Shown here: positions 1-9,693 of the stretch, piece by piece
Layout: every line of letters begins with the position of its first letter
How positions within the stretch are numbered: the stretch's first letter is position 1
Assembly: GCF_001011035.1 (NCBI RefSeq)
Contig: NZ_CP011492.1
Location: 5,873,001-5,937,000 of the forward strand
DNA length: 64,000 nt
From: Streptomyces sp. CNQ-509
GTDB taxonomy: Bacteria > Actinomycetota > Actinomycetes > Streptomycetales > Streptomycetaceae
Reading direction: 5' to 3'
Position numbers and translations under genes: made by a program
Notes under the pieces: generated by a model
What the model was told of the DNA's origin: nothing
Database searches by the model: none
The model's input: only the letters and a program-made list of their open reading frames with translations

Positions 1-201
1 GCGGCGCTCAGCTTCCTCGGCGTGGGCATCCAGCCGCCGCAGGCCTCCTGGGGCGGCATGCTGAGCAGCGCGATCGACTACTACCAGGTCGATCCGATGT
101 TCATGGTCGTACCGGGCGTGGCGATCTTCCTGTCCGTGCTGGCCTTCAACCTCTTGGGCGACGGGCTCAGGGACGCACTCGATCCCAAGGGCCGCCGATG
201 A
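1..201 (+). CDS. Peptide ABC transporter permease, DppC-like (3' end only)
   Basis: The left edge of the window cuts this gene, leaving the last 66 residues in frame 1 and a TGA stop. The remnant contains SFLGVGIQPP followed by SWGGML, the signature near the C-terminus of DppC/OppC permeases, and a last membrane segment (VPGVAIFLSVLAFNLLG) ending in GDGLRDALDP, also typical. It would be one of two membrane subunits of the peptide importer encoded by the following four genes. Only 89 bases separate its stop from the binding-protein start, so it probably belongs to the same operon. The family is clear; the substrate cannot be told. Confidence 0.85.
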   Translation, partial: AALSFLGVGIQPPQASWGGMLSSAIDYYQVDPMFMVVPGVAIFLSVLAFNLLGDGLRDALDPKGRR

Positions 202-290
202 CACCGATGACCCCAAGAAGCAGCCTGGGCGCGGCACCCGCCGTTCCCGCTCTCGTCCCATCACTCCGAACCAGGGGGCAACGCCTCACC

Positions 291-2048
291 ATGAAACTCA
301 GGTCGAAATCAGCCGCCATGCTCGCGGTTGCCGTCTCGGTCGCGCTGACCGTCTCCGCCTGCGGCGGTGGCGGCAACGACGACTCCTCGGACGGCGAGGG
401 CGGCGGCGCCGCCGCCAACGCGGCGATCGATAAGGTCCTCAACGCCTCGGACAAGAAGGGCGGCACCCTCGTCTACGAGTCCGCCGACGTGCCGGACTCG
501 ATGGACCCGGGCAACACGTACTACGGCTACGTGTGGAACTTCAGCCGCCTGTACGCGCGCTCCCTCATGACGTACGCCCCCGGCCCGGGCGCGCAGGCCG
601 CGGAGCCGGTGCCGGACCTCGCCGAGGGTCCCGGTGAGGCCACCGACGGCGGCAAGACCTGGACGTACAAGATCAAGAAGGGCGTCAAGTACGAGGACGG
701 CACCGAGATCACGGCCGGCGACGTCAAGTACGCCGTCGAGCGGAGCAACTACGCCCGCGACGTGCTCTCCCTCGGCCCGAACTACTTCGCCCAGTACCTG
801 AAGAACCCGGACGACTACAAGGGTCCGTACAAGGACAAGAGCGAAGAGGGCATCTCGTCCATCGAGACCCCGGACGACCACACGATCGTCTTCAAGCTCG
901 ACCAGGCGTTCCAGGAGTTCGACTACCTGGTGGCCATGACCCAGACGGCGCCGGTGCCGCGGGACAAGGACAACGGCTCGGACTACCAGAAGAACATCGT
1001 CTCCTCCGGCTCGTACAAGTTCGAGAGCTTCGACCTGGACAAGTCCGCCACCCTGGTCCGCAACGACCAGTGGGACCCCAAGACGGACAAGATCCGCAAG
1101 CAGCTCCCGGACAAGATCGAGATCCGGTTCAAGGTCAACGCCGAGACCATCGACAAGAACATCGAGGCCGGCAAGACCCACATCATGTTCGACGCCCTCG
1201 GCGTCACCGGTCAGACCCAGTCCCAGCTCCTGCGGGACAAGTCCAACATGATCGACAACCCGACCGGTGGCCGGCTCACCTACCTGGCCATGAACACCCA
1301 GCTCGCGCCCTTCGACGACGTCAACTGCCGCAAGGCCGTGGAGTTCGCCGTCGACAAGGACTCCTCGATGCGCGCGCTCGGCGGTGAGCCCAAGGGTGAC
1401 ATCGCCACCACCGCGCTGCCCCCGGACGTCCCGAGCCACGAGGCGTACGACGACCCGTACGCCACCGAGGGCAACAAGGGCGACGTCGAGAAGGCCAAGG
1501 CCGCGCTGAAGGAGTGCGGCAAGCCCGACGGGTTCGACACCGTGCTGACCGCACGCACCGAGCGGCAGGACGAGATCGACAACGCCACCGCGATCCAGGC
1601 GGCCCTGAAGAAGGTCGGCATCAACGCCGAGATCCAGAAGTTCCCCGGCGGCAAGTACTTCACCGACTTCGCGGGCTCCCGCAAGTGGACCGAGGACAAC
1701 AACGCCGGTCTGTACATGATGCAGTGGGGTTCCGACTGGCCCAGCGGCTACGGCTTCCTGCAGCAGATCGCCAACGGCGGCGCGCTCGGCGAGTCCGGCA
1801 ACACGAACATCTCGTACCTGGACGACCCGGAGATCAACAAGCTCCTGGACGACTCGATCGCGAACCCCGACAAGGCGGCCCGCGCCAAGGCGTACGCCGA
1901 GGTGGACAAGAAGATGCTGGAGACGGCGGCCATCGTGCCCCTCTCCTACTTCAAGGTCCTGCACCAGCGTTCGGACCAGCTCACCAACCTGGTGGTCTCG
2001 CAGGCGTTCAGCGGTCAGTACGACTACCTGAACCTCGGCCTGAAGTAG
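291..2048 (+). CDS. Peptide ABC transporter substrate-binding lipoprotein (SBP_bac_5 family)
   Basis: The 585-residue protein starts at ATG 291, the first start that gives a proper lipoprotein signal peptide: basic n-region MKLRSK, hydrophobic core, and lipobox VSAC with the lipidated Cys at residue 24. A Gly/Asp/Ser-rich linker follows, then a family 5 extracellular solute-binding domain (for example DLAEGPGEATDGGKTWTYKI and the C-terminal MMQWGSDWPSGYGFLQQ). It should bind oligopeptides or similar solutes outside the membrane and deliver them to the permease pair. The upstream reading frame stays open to 198, but that would bury the signal peptide. A strong hairpin follows the stop, which would favour higher output of this gene than of the permease behind it. 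Confidence 0.93.
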   Translation: MKLRSKSAAMLAVAVSVALTVSACGGGGNDDSSDGEGGGAAANAAIDKVLNASDKKGGTLVYESADVPDSMDPGNTYYGYVWNFSRLYARSLMTYAPGPGAQAAEPVPDLAEGPGEATDGGKTWTYKIKKGVKYEDGTEITAGDVKYAVERSNYARDVLSLGPNYFAQYLKNPDDYKGPYKDKSEEGISSIETPDDHTIVFKLDQAFQEFDYLVAMTQTAPVPRDKDNGSDYQKNIVSSGSYKFESFDLDKSATLVRNDQWDPKTDKIRKQLPDKIEIRFKVNAETIDKNIEAGKTHIMFDALGVTGQTQSQLLRDKSNMIDNPTGGRLTYLAMNTQLAPFDDVNCRKAVEFAVDKDSSMRALGGEPKGDIATTALPPDVPSHEAYDDPYATEGNKGDVEKAKAALKECGKPDGFDTVLTARTERQDEIDNATAIQAALKKVGINAEIQKFPGGKYFTDFAGSRKWTEDNNAGLYMMQWGSDWPSGYGFLQQIANGGALGESGNTNISYLDDPEINKLLDDSIANPDKAARAKAYAEVDKKMLETAAIVPLSYFKVLHQRSDQLTNLVVSQAFSGQYDYLNLGLK

Positions 2049-2062
2049 CATCCCCACCGGCT

Positions 2063-2096
2063 GCGCGGGCGGTGCCCTCACCGGCACCGCCCGCGC
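2063..2096 (+). terminator. 14-bp hairpin between binding-protein and permease genes
   Basis: GCGCGGGCGGTGCC (2063-2076) and its exact reverse complement (2083-2096) are separated by a 6-nt loop. There is no T tract. In importer operons such hairpins commonly stabilise the binding-protein mRNA or partly stop transcription, so expression drops for the membrane subunits. That role is inferred; the perfect stem is seen directly. Confidence 0.7.
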
Positions 2097-2123
2097 CGCC
2101 CGGACCGTGGAAGGCACGCCCTC

Positions 2124-3131
2124 GTGTTCGCGTATCTCATCCGGCGGCTGATGGCCGCAGTGGTGCTGCTGTTCGTCGTGAGCGCCATCACCTACGCCAT
2201 CTTCTTCGTCCTGCCGCGGCTCGCCGGCAGCACCCCCGACCAGCTCGCCGCGCAGTACATCGGCAAGAGCCCGGACCCCAAGACCATCGACGCGGTCAAG
2301 AAGAACCTCGGCCTCGACGATCCCGTCTACGTCCAGTACTGGGACTTCATCCGCGGCATCTTCGCCGGCCGGGAGTTCAACTTCGGCCCCGACCCGTCGC
2401 AGTGCAACGCGCCCTGCCTCGGCTACTCCTTCCGCAAGCACGTGGAGGTCTGGCCGGAGATGATGGACCGGCTGCCGGTCACCGCCTCGCTGGCCATCGG
2501 TGCCGCCGTGCTGTGGCTGATCTCCGGGGTGACGACGGGCGTGATCTCGGCGCTGCGCCCGGGGTCGATCTTCGACCGTGCGGCCATGGGCATCGCCCTG
2601 GCGGGCGTCTCGCTGCCGATGTTCTTCACCGGCACCGTCGCGCTGGCGCTGTTCGTCTACCACTGGCAGATCTTCCCGAACGAGTACACACCGCTCACCG
2701 ACAATCCGGTGCGCTGGTTCCAGGGGCTGATGCTGCCCTGGTTCTCCCTGGCGTTCCTCTATTCCGCGCTCTATGCGAGACTCACGCGCGCCGGGATGCT
2801 GGAGACCATGGGCGAGGACTACATCCGCACCGCCCGCGCGAAGGGCCTGAAGGAGCCGGTGGTGATCGCCCGGCACGGACTGCGCTCCGCGCTGACGCCC
2901 ATCGTGACCATCTTCGGCATGGACTTCGCGCTGCTGCTCGGCGGGGCGGTGATCACCGAGACGGTGTTCTCCTTCAACGGGGTCGGCTCCTGGGCGGTGC
3001 AGTCCATCAACGAGAACGACCTGCCGCCGATCCTCGGCGTGACGTTGTTCGCCGCCTTCTTCATCGTGATCTGCAATCTGGTGGTCGACTTCGTGTACGC
3101 CGCCATCGACCCGAGGGTGAGGGTCTCGTGA
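2124..3131 (+). CDS. Peptide ABC transporter permease, DppB-like
   Basis: This 335-residue integral membrane protein starts at GTG 2124 with the DppB/OppB hallmark N-terminus FAYLIRRLMAAVVLLFVVS (first membrane helix). About six helices are visible. The cytoplasmic EAA loop that docks on the ATPase is present as EDYIRTARAKGL followed by RHGLRSALTPI at about residues 230-260. A periplasmic-type insert with two Cys (QCNAPC, near residue 94) resembles those in other actinobacterial DppB proteins. A purine-rich GTGGAAGG lies upstream as a possible ribosome site. The stop overlaps the next start by four bases (GTGA), indicating translational coupling to the ATPase. Confidence 0.93.
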   Translation: MFAYLIRRLMAAVVLLFVVSAITYAIFFVLPRLAGSTPDQLAAQYIGKSPDPKTIDAVKKNLGLDDPVYVQYWDFIRGIFAGREFNFGPDPSQCNAPCLGYSFRKHVEVWPEMMDRLPVTASLAIGAAVLWLISGVTTGVISALRPGSIFDRAAMGIALAGVSLPMFFTGTVALALFVYHWQIFPNEYTPLTDNPVRWFQGLMLPWFSLAFLYSALYARLTRAGMLETMGEDYIRTARAKGLKEPVVIARHGLRSALTPIVTIFGMDFALLLGGAVITETVFSFNGVGSWAVQSINENDLPPILGVTLFAAFFIVICNLVVDFVYAAIDPRVRVS

Positions 3132-4225
3132 CCGGTCTGACGAAGACGGGCGCCGTCGGCGAGCCGGTACCGGCCGCCGCCGACGCGTCGGCGTTCCTGG
3201 ACATCCGGGACCTCAAGGTCCACTTCCCGACCGACGACGGCGTGGTGAAGTCCGTCGACGGGCTCTCCTTCCAACTGGAGAAGGGCAAGACCCTCGGCAT
3301 CGTGGGCGAGTCGGGCTCCGGCAAGTCCGTCACCTCGCTGGCGGTCATGGGCCTGCACACCGCCGGGCAGTACGGCAAGCGCCGGCGGGCGCAGATCTCC
3401 GGCGAGATCTGGCTCAACGGGCAGGAACTGCTCTCCGCGGAGCCCGACGCGGTGCGCCGGCTGCGCGGCCGGGAGATGTCGATGATCTTCCAGGACCCGC
3501 TCTCCGCGCTGCACCCGTACTACAAGATCGGGTACCAGATCGTGGAGGCGTACCGGGTCCACCACGACGTCGACAAGAAGACCGCGCGCAAGCGGGCCAT
3601 CGAGATGCTCGACCGGGTCGGCATCCCGCAGCCCGACAAGCGCGTCGACGACTATCCGCACCAGTTCTCCGGCGGCATGCGCCAGCGCGCGATGATCGCG
3701 ATGGCGCTGGTGAACAACCCCGAACTGCTCATCGCCGACGAGCCGACGACCGCGCTCGACGTCACCGTGCAGGCGCAGATCCTCGACCTGATCCGGGATC
3801 TGCAGAAGGAGTTCGGCTCCGCGGTCATCATCATCACCCACGACCTCGGCGTGGTCGCGGAACTGGCCGACGACATCGTGGTGATGTACGGCGGCCGGTG
3901 CGTGGAGCGGGGCTCGGCCGAGCAGATCTTCGACCGGCCGCAGCACCCGTACACCTGGGGCCTGCTCGGCTCCATGCCGCGCATCGACCGCGAGGCCACG
4001 GACCGGCTCATCCCGGTCAAGGGCAGCCCGCCGAGCCTCATCAACGTGCCCAGCGGGTGCGCGTTCCACCCCCGCTGCCCGTACGCGGACGTGCCCGCGG
4101 ACAACGCCAGCCGCACCGTACGGCCCGAGCTGCGCGAAGTCGGCACCGGCCACTTTGCCGCCTGCCACCTGCGGCAGGAAGACCGGGAGCGCATCTACAC
4201 CGAAGAGATTGCGCCGAAGCTGTGA
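3128..4225 (+). CDS. Peptide ABC transporter ATP-binding protein, DppD-like
   Basis: The 365-residue ATPase starts at GTG 3128, inside the stop of the permease gene. It carries Walker A GESGSGKS (residues 60-67), a Q-loop MIFQDPLSALHP, the ABC signature FSGGMRQRAMIA (about 179), Walker B LLIADEPTT (about 199) and a switch histidine in ITHDLGVV. The C-terminal oligopeptide-transporter extension ends with a Cys motif (CAFHPRCPYA plus a later Cys) typical of OppD/DppD. It powers import together with the following ATPase. Everything needed for activity is intact. Confidence 0.94.
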   Translation: MTGLTKTGAVGEPVPAAADASAFLDIRDLKVHFPTDDGVVKSVDGLSFQLEKGKTLGIVGESGSGKSVTSLAVMGLHTAGQYGKRRRAQISGEIWLNGQELLSAEPDAVRRLRGREMSMIFQDPLSALHPYYKIGYQIVEAYRVHHDVDKKTARKRAIEMLDRVGIPQPDKRVDDYPHQFSGGMRQRAMIAMALVNNPELLIADEPTTALDVTVQAQILDLIRDLQKEFGSAVIIITHDLGVVAELADDIVVMYGGRCVERGSAEQIFDRPQHPYTWGLLGSMPRIDREATDRLIPVKGSPPSLINVPSGCAFHPRCPYADVPADNASRTVRPELREVGTGHFAACHLRQEDRERIYTEEIAPKL

Positions 4226-4236
4226 AGGACGAGGCT

Positions 4237-5466
<1,230 letters not shown>

Positions 5467-5493
5467 GACGTGCCGGAGTAAATCGGGGGCGTG

Positions 5494-6153
5494 GTGTCCG
5501 ACGACTTGTTCACCCCGTCCCTGCAGCACTGGCTGGATCTCGCGGGGATCTTCGTCTTCGGGATCTCCGGCGCGCTGCTCGCGGTGCGGAAGAACTTCGA
5601 CGTCTTCGGCATCGCGGTGCTCGCGCTGGCCACCGGGCTTGGCGGCGGGCTGCTGCGGGACCTGGTGATCGGCGCGGTCCCGCCGGCCGCGTTCACCGAG
5701 CCGGGGTATCTGTTCACGCCGCTGGTCGCCGCGCTGCTGGTCGTCTTCCTCCACCCCGAGGTGGAGCGGATCACCAGCGCGGTCATGGTCTTCGACGCGG
5801 CCGGACTGGGGCTGTTCTGCGTCACCGGCACGCTCAAGGCGTACGAGTACGGGCTCGGCCTCACCTCCGCCGCCGTCCTCGGCCTCACCAGCGCGGCCGG
5901 CGGCGGCGTGGTGCGCGACCTGCTCGCCGGGGAGGTGCCGTCGCTGCTGCGCTGGGACCGGGAGATGTACGCGGTGCCGGCGCTGGTCGGCGCGGTGGCC
6001 ACCGCGCTGCTGATCCGCTTCGGGCAGGTCGGGCCCGCGACGGCGACGGCCGCGGCGGCGGTGGCGTTCGTGCTGCGGCTGCTGGCGCTGCGCTTCCGCT
6101 GGCGGGCCCCGCGCGCCTGGCAGCGGCGCAGCAGGGCGGCGGGGGAGGGCTGA
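5494..6153 (+). CDS. TRIC-like / UPF0126 membrane protein (YicG/YadS type)
   Basis: This protein of 219 residues consists of two tandem copies of the bacterial TRIC (UPF0126) repeat, each with three membrane helices. The diagnostic glycine-rich loops are GLGGGLLRDLVIG in the first repeat and GGGVVRDLLAGEVP in the second. Bacterial relatives form trimeric monovalent-cation channels, and some have been proposed to transport small solutes; the substrate here is unknown. The C-terminus is Arg-rich. Start GTG 5494 is preceded by GGGGG at 4 nt; GTG 5491 and a weaker upstream GGAG are alternatives. It lies 27 bases after the ABC operon and may be read from it. Confidence 0.85.
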   Translation: MSDDLFTPSLQHWLDLAGIFVFGISGALLAVRKNFDVFGIAVLALATGLGGGLLRDLVIGAVPPAAFTEPGYLFTPLVAALLVVFLHPEVERITSAVMVFDAAGLGLFCVTGTLKAYEYGLGLTSAAVLGLTSAAGGGVVRDLLAGEVPSLLRWDREMYAVPALVGAVATALLIRFGQVGPATATAAAAVAFVLRLLALRFRWRAPRAWQRRSRAAGEG

Positions 6154-6263
6154 GGGCGGGCCGGGGGGCGGGCTGCCGTCCGGCGGGTGCGGTACGGGGA
6201 CGGGTGCCGGAGCCGGGGCCCGTACGGCCGGAAGGCGGCGTTCGGCGGGCGGGGCGGGCGCCG

Positions 6264-6269
6264 TAGAAT
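6264..6269 (+). promoter_or_regulatory. Candidate -10 box for cysteine desulfurase
   Basis: TAGAAT fits the TANNNT actinobacterial -10 pattern and ends 10 nt before ATG 6280, so the mRNA would have almost no leader. No convincing -35 is visible. Confidence 0.45.
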
Positions 6270-6279
6270 CGGGACCATC

Positions 6280-7470
6280 ATGGACCAGGCCGTCTACCTC
6301 GACCACGCCGCCACCACCCCGATGCTCCCCGAGGCGGTGCGGGCCATGACCGAACGCCTCACCGCCACCGGTAACGCCTCCTCGCTGCACGCCGCGGGCC
6401 GGCGGGCCCGGCGCACCGTCGAGGAGTCCCGGGAGCGGCTGGCCGCCGCCTTCGGCGCCCGGCCCAGCGAGGTGGTCTTCACCTCCGGCGGCACCGAGGC
6501 GGACAACCTCGCGGTCAAGGGCCTGTACTGGTCGCGGCGGGCCGAGGACCCCGCCCGCACCCGGGTGCTCGCCAGCCCGGTCGAGCACCACGCGGTGCTG
6601 GACGCCGTGCACTGGCTGCAGAAGCACGAGGGCGCCACCGTCGACTGGCTGCCCGTCGACACCTACGGCCGGGTGCACCCCGACGGGCTGCGCGCCGCGC
6701 TGGAGCGCGGCCCCGGCGGGGGCGCGGGCGACGTGGCGCTGGTGACGGCGATGTGGGCCAACAACGAGATCGGCACGGTCCTGCGGGTCGCGGAACTCGC
6801 CGCCGTGGCCCGCGAGTACGGCGTGCCGATGCACTCCGACGCGGTGCAGGCCGCGGGCCAGGCGGAGATCGGTTTCGGGGCGAGCGGGCTGGCCGCGCTG
6901 ACGCTCACCGGGCACAAGATCGGCGGCCCGTACGGCATCGGGGCGCTGCTCCTCGGCCGCGGGTACGCGCCGGAGCCGCTGCTGCACGGCGGCGGGCAGG
7001 AGCGCGAGGTGCGCTCCGGCACGCTGGACGTCCCGGCGGTCGCGGCGTTCGCGGTGGCCGCGGAGCTGGCCGCGGAGCGGCGCGCGGAGTTCGCCGCCGA
7101 GGTGGGCGCGCTGCGCGACGCCCTGGTGGCGGCGGTACGGGCCGCGGTGCCCGACGCGGTGCTCAACGGCGACCCGGACCCGGCCGGGCGGCTGCCCGCC
7201 AACGCGCACTTCTCCTTCCCCGGCTGCGAGGGCGACTCCCTGCTGCTGCTCCTGGACGCCCAGGGCATCGCCTGCTCGACCGGCTCCGCCTGCACCGCGG
7301 GGGTGGCGCAGCCCAGCCACGTGCTGCTCGCCGCGGGGGCGGACCCGGACCTGGCGCGGGGCACGCTGCGGTTCTCGCTGGGGCACACGTCGACGGAGGC
7401 GGACGTGGCGGCGCTGGCGGCGGCGATCGGGCCCGCGGTGGAACGGGCGCGGGCGGCGGGGCTGACCTGA
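6280..7470 (+). CDS. Cysteine desulfurase (class V aminotransferase, IscS/NifS type)
   Basis: The 396-residue PLP enzyme removes sulfur from L-cysteine as an enzyme-bound persulfide. It begins VYLDHAATTPM, a hallmark of the family. The PLP-binding lysine is in LTGHKIGGPYG (Lys213) and the catalytic cysteine is in STGSACTAG (Cys338). ASPVEHHAVLD supplies the cofactor-stacking His. It is followed on the same strand, after a divergent amidase, by mnmA, whose product uses persulfide sulfur for tRNA thiolation; the same pairing is common in actinobacteria. A group I (IscS-like) enzyme is favoured because the Cys loop is long. It could also feed Fe-S cluster assembly. Confidence 0.93.
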   Translation: MDQAVYLDHAATTPMLPEAVRAMTERLTATGNASSLHAAGRRARRTVEESRERLAAAFGARPSEVVFTSGGTEADNLAVKGLYWSRRAEDPARTRVLASPVEHHAVLDAVHWLQKHEGATVDWLPVDTYGRVHPDGLRAALERGPGGGAGDVALVTAMWANNEIGTVLRVAELAAVAREYGVPMHSDAVQAAGQAEIGFGASGLAALTLTGHKIGGPYGIGALLLGRGYAPEPLLHGGGQEREVRSGTLDVPAVAAFAVAAELAAERRAEFAAEVGALRDALVAAVRAAVPDAVLNGDPDPAGRLPANAHFSFPGCEGDSLLLLLDAQGIACSTGSACTAGVAQPSHVLLAAGADPDLARGTLRFSLGHTSTEADVAALAAAIGPAVERARAAGLT

Positions 7471-7568
7471 CCCGGCCGGCCTGATCCGGCTTGGCCCGCG
7501 GCGGCGGCGCGGCGCGGGGGCGGTGCGGCCCGTAGCGGATGCGCGGCCCTGAGCGCGCGCCGCCGGGG

Positions 7569-8330
7569 TCAGGAGTCGCGCGCCGGGCGGGCGCTTGCCC
7601 TGCGTTCCGCCGCGGCGTGCGCCCTGCGCACCAGGCCCATGTACCGCGGCCAGTCCCAGTGCGGCCCGGGGTCGGTGTGGTCGGCCCCCGGGACCTCGTT
7701 GTGGCCGACGATGTGCTCCCGGTCCACGGGTATGCCGTAGCGCCGGCAGATGTCCGCGGTCAGCTCCGCCGACGAGCGGTACATCACGTCGGTCAGCGTC
7801 TCCGGGCGGTCCACGAAGCCCTCGTGCTCGATGCCGACGCTGCGCTCGTTCCACTCCCGGTTGCCCGCGTGGAAGGCCACGTCCAGCTCGCGGACCGTCT
7901 GCGCCACGTGCCCGTCCCCGGCGCGGATGACGTAGTGGGTGGCGGCGCCGTGGCCCGGGTCGCCGAAGACCTGGAGCGCCACCGCGTAGCTGCCCTCGGT
8001 GACGTGGATGACGACGCGGTCGATGCCGTAGTCCGCGGGGCGGTCGGCGCGGCGCCAGTTGGCCTCCGAGGCGCCGGCCCAGCCGGCGGCGGCGTAGTCC
8101 AGCTCGCCCGGCCTGCGCGGCTTGTCGATGCCGGGGATCTGCCACCACATGCGCTTGAGCTGCTCGTACCCGGCCCAGCCGAGGCCGGCGCCGACCGCGC
8201 CCACGCCGAGGGCGGCGAGCACGGCGCGGCGGCTGGAGCGCGTGCGCGGCTCCGCGCTCGCGGGCGGCCCGGGATCCGCGCCGGGCTCCCCGGCCCCGCG
8301 CGCCGGTTCTGCACCGTCCGTCGTCGGCAT
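7569..8330 (-). CDS. N-acetylmuramoyl-L-alanine amidase (Amidase_2), Tat-exported
   Basis: The protein has 253 residues. The start at 8330 is supported by AAGGAA 8 nt upstream. The N-terminus holds a twin-arginine signal (SSRRAVLAALGVGAVGAG) after a Pro/Gly-rich stretch. The catalytic domain shows zinc ligands in VVIHVTEGS and near VGHNEVPGADHTDPGP, plus the conserved RSVGIEHEGF and ATHYVIRAGDGHVAQTV. It should cut the amide bond between MurNAc and the stem peptide outside the membrane. It is convergent with the cysteine desulfurase and divergent from mnmA; there is no sign of a functional link to either. Confidence 0.9.
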   Translation of the reverse strand: MPTTDGAEPARGAGEPGADPGPPASAEPRTRSSRRAVLAALGVGAVGAGLGWAGYEQLKRMWWQIPGIDKPRRPGELDYAAAGWAGASEANWRRADRPADYGIDRVVIHVTEGSYAVALQVFGDPGHGAATHYVIRAGDGHVAQTVRELDVAFHAGNREWNERSVGIEHEGFVDRPETLTDVMYRSSAELTADICRRYGIPVDREHIVGHNEVPGADHTDPGPHWDWPRYMGLVRRAHAAAERRASARPARDS

Positions 8331-8426
8331 GCGGTCAGTTCCTTCTCGTTCCCGCTTGTTCCCGCTCATTGGGTCTCGATCGGCCAACGCCTCCGGCCGC
8401 CGGACGGTTCCGCGCCGCGGGCTCGT

Positions 8427-8432
8427 TACCCT
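8427..8432 (+). promoter_or_regulatory. Candidate -10 box for mnmA (leaderless layout)
   Basis: TACCCT ends 9 nt before ATG 8442. The expected transcription start falls at or within a few bases of the start codon. Confidence 0.45.
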
Positions 8433-8441
8433 GGAGTGGCT

Positions 8442-9581
8442 ATGACACCACGAGCGACACACACGGCCCGCCCCGCCCGTCTGAAGGTCCTCGCCGCCAT
8501 GTCCGGCGGCGTGGACTCCGCCGTCGCCGCCGCCCGCGCCGCGGCGGCGGGGCACGACGTCACCGGGGTGCACCTCGCGCTCTCCGCCAACCCGCAGTCC
8601 TTCCGTACCGGCGCCCGCGGCTGCTGCACCATCGAGGACTCGCACGACGCCCGCCGCGCCGCCGACGTCATCGGCATCCCCTTCTACGTCTGGGACCTCG
8701 CCGAGCGGTTCCGCGAGGACGTCGTGGAGGACTTCGTCAGCGAGTACGCCGCGGGCCGCACGCCCAACCCCTGCCTGCGCTGCAACGAGAAGATCAAGTT
8801 CGCCGCGCTGCTCGACAAGGCGCTGGCCCTCGGCTTCGACGCGGTGTGCACCGGCCACTACGCGAAGGTCGTCACCCGCGAGGACGGCAGCCGCGAGCTG
8901 CACCGCGCGGCGGACGCCGCCAAGGACCAGTCGTACGTCCTCGGCGTGCTGGACGAACGGCAGCTCGCGCACGCGATGTTCCCGCTCGGCGAGACCGACA
9001 CGACGAAGGCCGAGATCCGCGCGGAGGCCGCCGAGCGCGGGCTGTTCGTGGCGAAGAAGCCCGACAGCCACGACATCTGCTTCATCGCGGACGGCGACAC
9101 CCAGGGCTTCCTCGCCCGCCGCCTCGGCACCGCCGAGGGCGACATCCTGGACGAGTCCGGCGCCCGCGTCGGCACCCACTCCGGCGCGTACGGCTTCACC
9201 GTGGGCCAGCGCAAGGGCCTGGCCCTGGGCCACCCGGCCCCCGACGGCCGGCCGCGCTACGTGCTCGACATCTCGCCCGTGGACAACACCGTCACGGTCG
9301 GCCCGGCCGCGTCCCTGGACGTCGAGGCGCTGACGGCGATCTCGCCGCGCTGGTGCGGTACGCCGCCGGCGGGACCCGGCGCGTACACCGCCCAACTGCG
9401 CGCGCACGGCGGCGAGACGGCGGTGACCGCCGAGGTCGCCGGCGGCGAGCTGCGGGTGAGCTTCGCCGCGCCGGTCCGCGGGGTGGCGCCGGGCCAGGCC
9501 GTGGTGCTCTACGACGGCACGCGCGTGGTCGGCTCCGCCACCATCGCCACCACCCGCCGCGCGGGCGCGCCGGCCGCATAG
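8442..9581 (+). CDS. mnmA: tRNA-specific 2-thiouridylase MnmA
   Basis: The 379-residue enzyme thiolates U34 of Glu, Gln and Lys tRNAs. The PP-loop AAMSGGVDSAVAA near residue 20 binds ATP and adenylates the uridine. The nucleophilic cysteine is in PNPCLRCN (Cys111) and the second, persulfide-carrying cysteine is in HDICFI (Cys213). A conserved GHYAKV and the C-terminal beta-barrel (GQRKGLALG, PRYVLDI) are present. Start ATG 8442 lies just after a -10-like TACCCT; the frame stays open far upstream across the divergent amidase gene, but only this start has family-like sequence. Sulfur would come from the desulfurase encoded 1 kb upstream. Confidence 0.96.
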   Translation: MTPRATHTARPARLKVLAAMSGGVDSAVAAARAAAAGHDVTGVHLALSANPQSFRTGARGCCTIEDSHDARRAADVIGIPFYVWDLAERFREDVVEDFVSEYAAGRTPNPCLRCNEKIKFAALLDKALALGFDAVCTGHYAKVVTREDGSRELHRAADAAKDQSYVLGVLDERQLAHAMFPLGETDTTKAEIRAEAAERGLFVAKKPDSHDICFIADGDTQGFLARRLGTAEGDILDESGARVGTHSGAYGFTVGQRKGLALGHPAPDGRPRYVLDISPVDNTVTVGPAASLDVEALTAISPRWCGTPPAGPGAYTAQLRAHGGETAVTAEVAGGELRVSFAAPVRGVAPGQAVVLYDGTRVVGSATIATTRRAGAPAA

Positions 9582-9649
9582 TGCGGCCAAGGCGGCATAG
9601 TGCGGCCGAGGCGGCATAGTGCGGCCGAGGCCGCGTAGCGCGGCCGAAA
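9574..9649 (+). repeat. Four tandem 19-bp hairpin units over the mnmA stop codon
   Basis: Four head-to-tail 19-bp units (9574-9592, 9593-9611, 9612-9630, 9631-9649) follow the pattern CSGCATAGTGCGGCCRAGG; units 2 and 3 are identical. The mnmA TAG stop lies within the first unit, and every unit repeats the TAG. The first unit with its flank gives GGCCGCA, loop TAG, TGCGGCC, so the array can form a series of short hairpins that may act as a terminator. Confidence 0.8.
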
Positions 9650-9680
9650 CGCGCCGGTCCGCGGCGGTGATGCCCGCGCG

Positions 9681-9686
9681 TACGGT
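9681..9686 (+). promoter_or_regulatory. Candidate -10 box, LOG-family gene (leaderless layout)
   Basis: TACGGT is followed by exactly 7 nt and ATG 9694, and no Shine-Dalgarno sequence is present. Confidence 0.5.
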
Positions 9687-9693
9687 GTGACGC

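Noticed and set aside
309..2876. Very long open frame on the minus strand opposite the peptide transporter genes
   Set aside because: It is a shadow of GC-biased codons. Its translation is low-complexity Val/Gly/Arg/Leu-rich with no family motif, while the plus strand encodes clear proteins. The same applies to the long antisense frames at 4195-8148, 11853-14273, 20227-22581, 40798-43491 and 54412-58419.
9574..9649. Possible CRISPR array
   Set aside because: The 19-bp units abut with no spacers, only four exist, and no cas gene is nearby. It is a tandem hairpin repeat.
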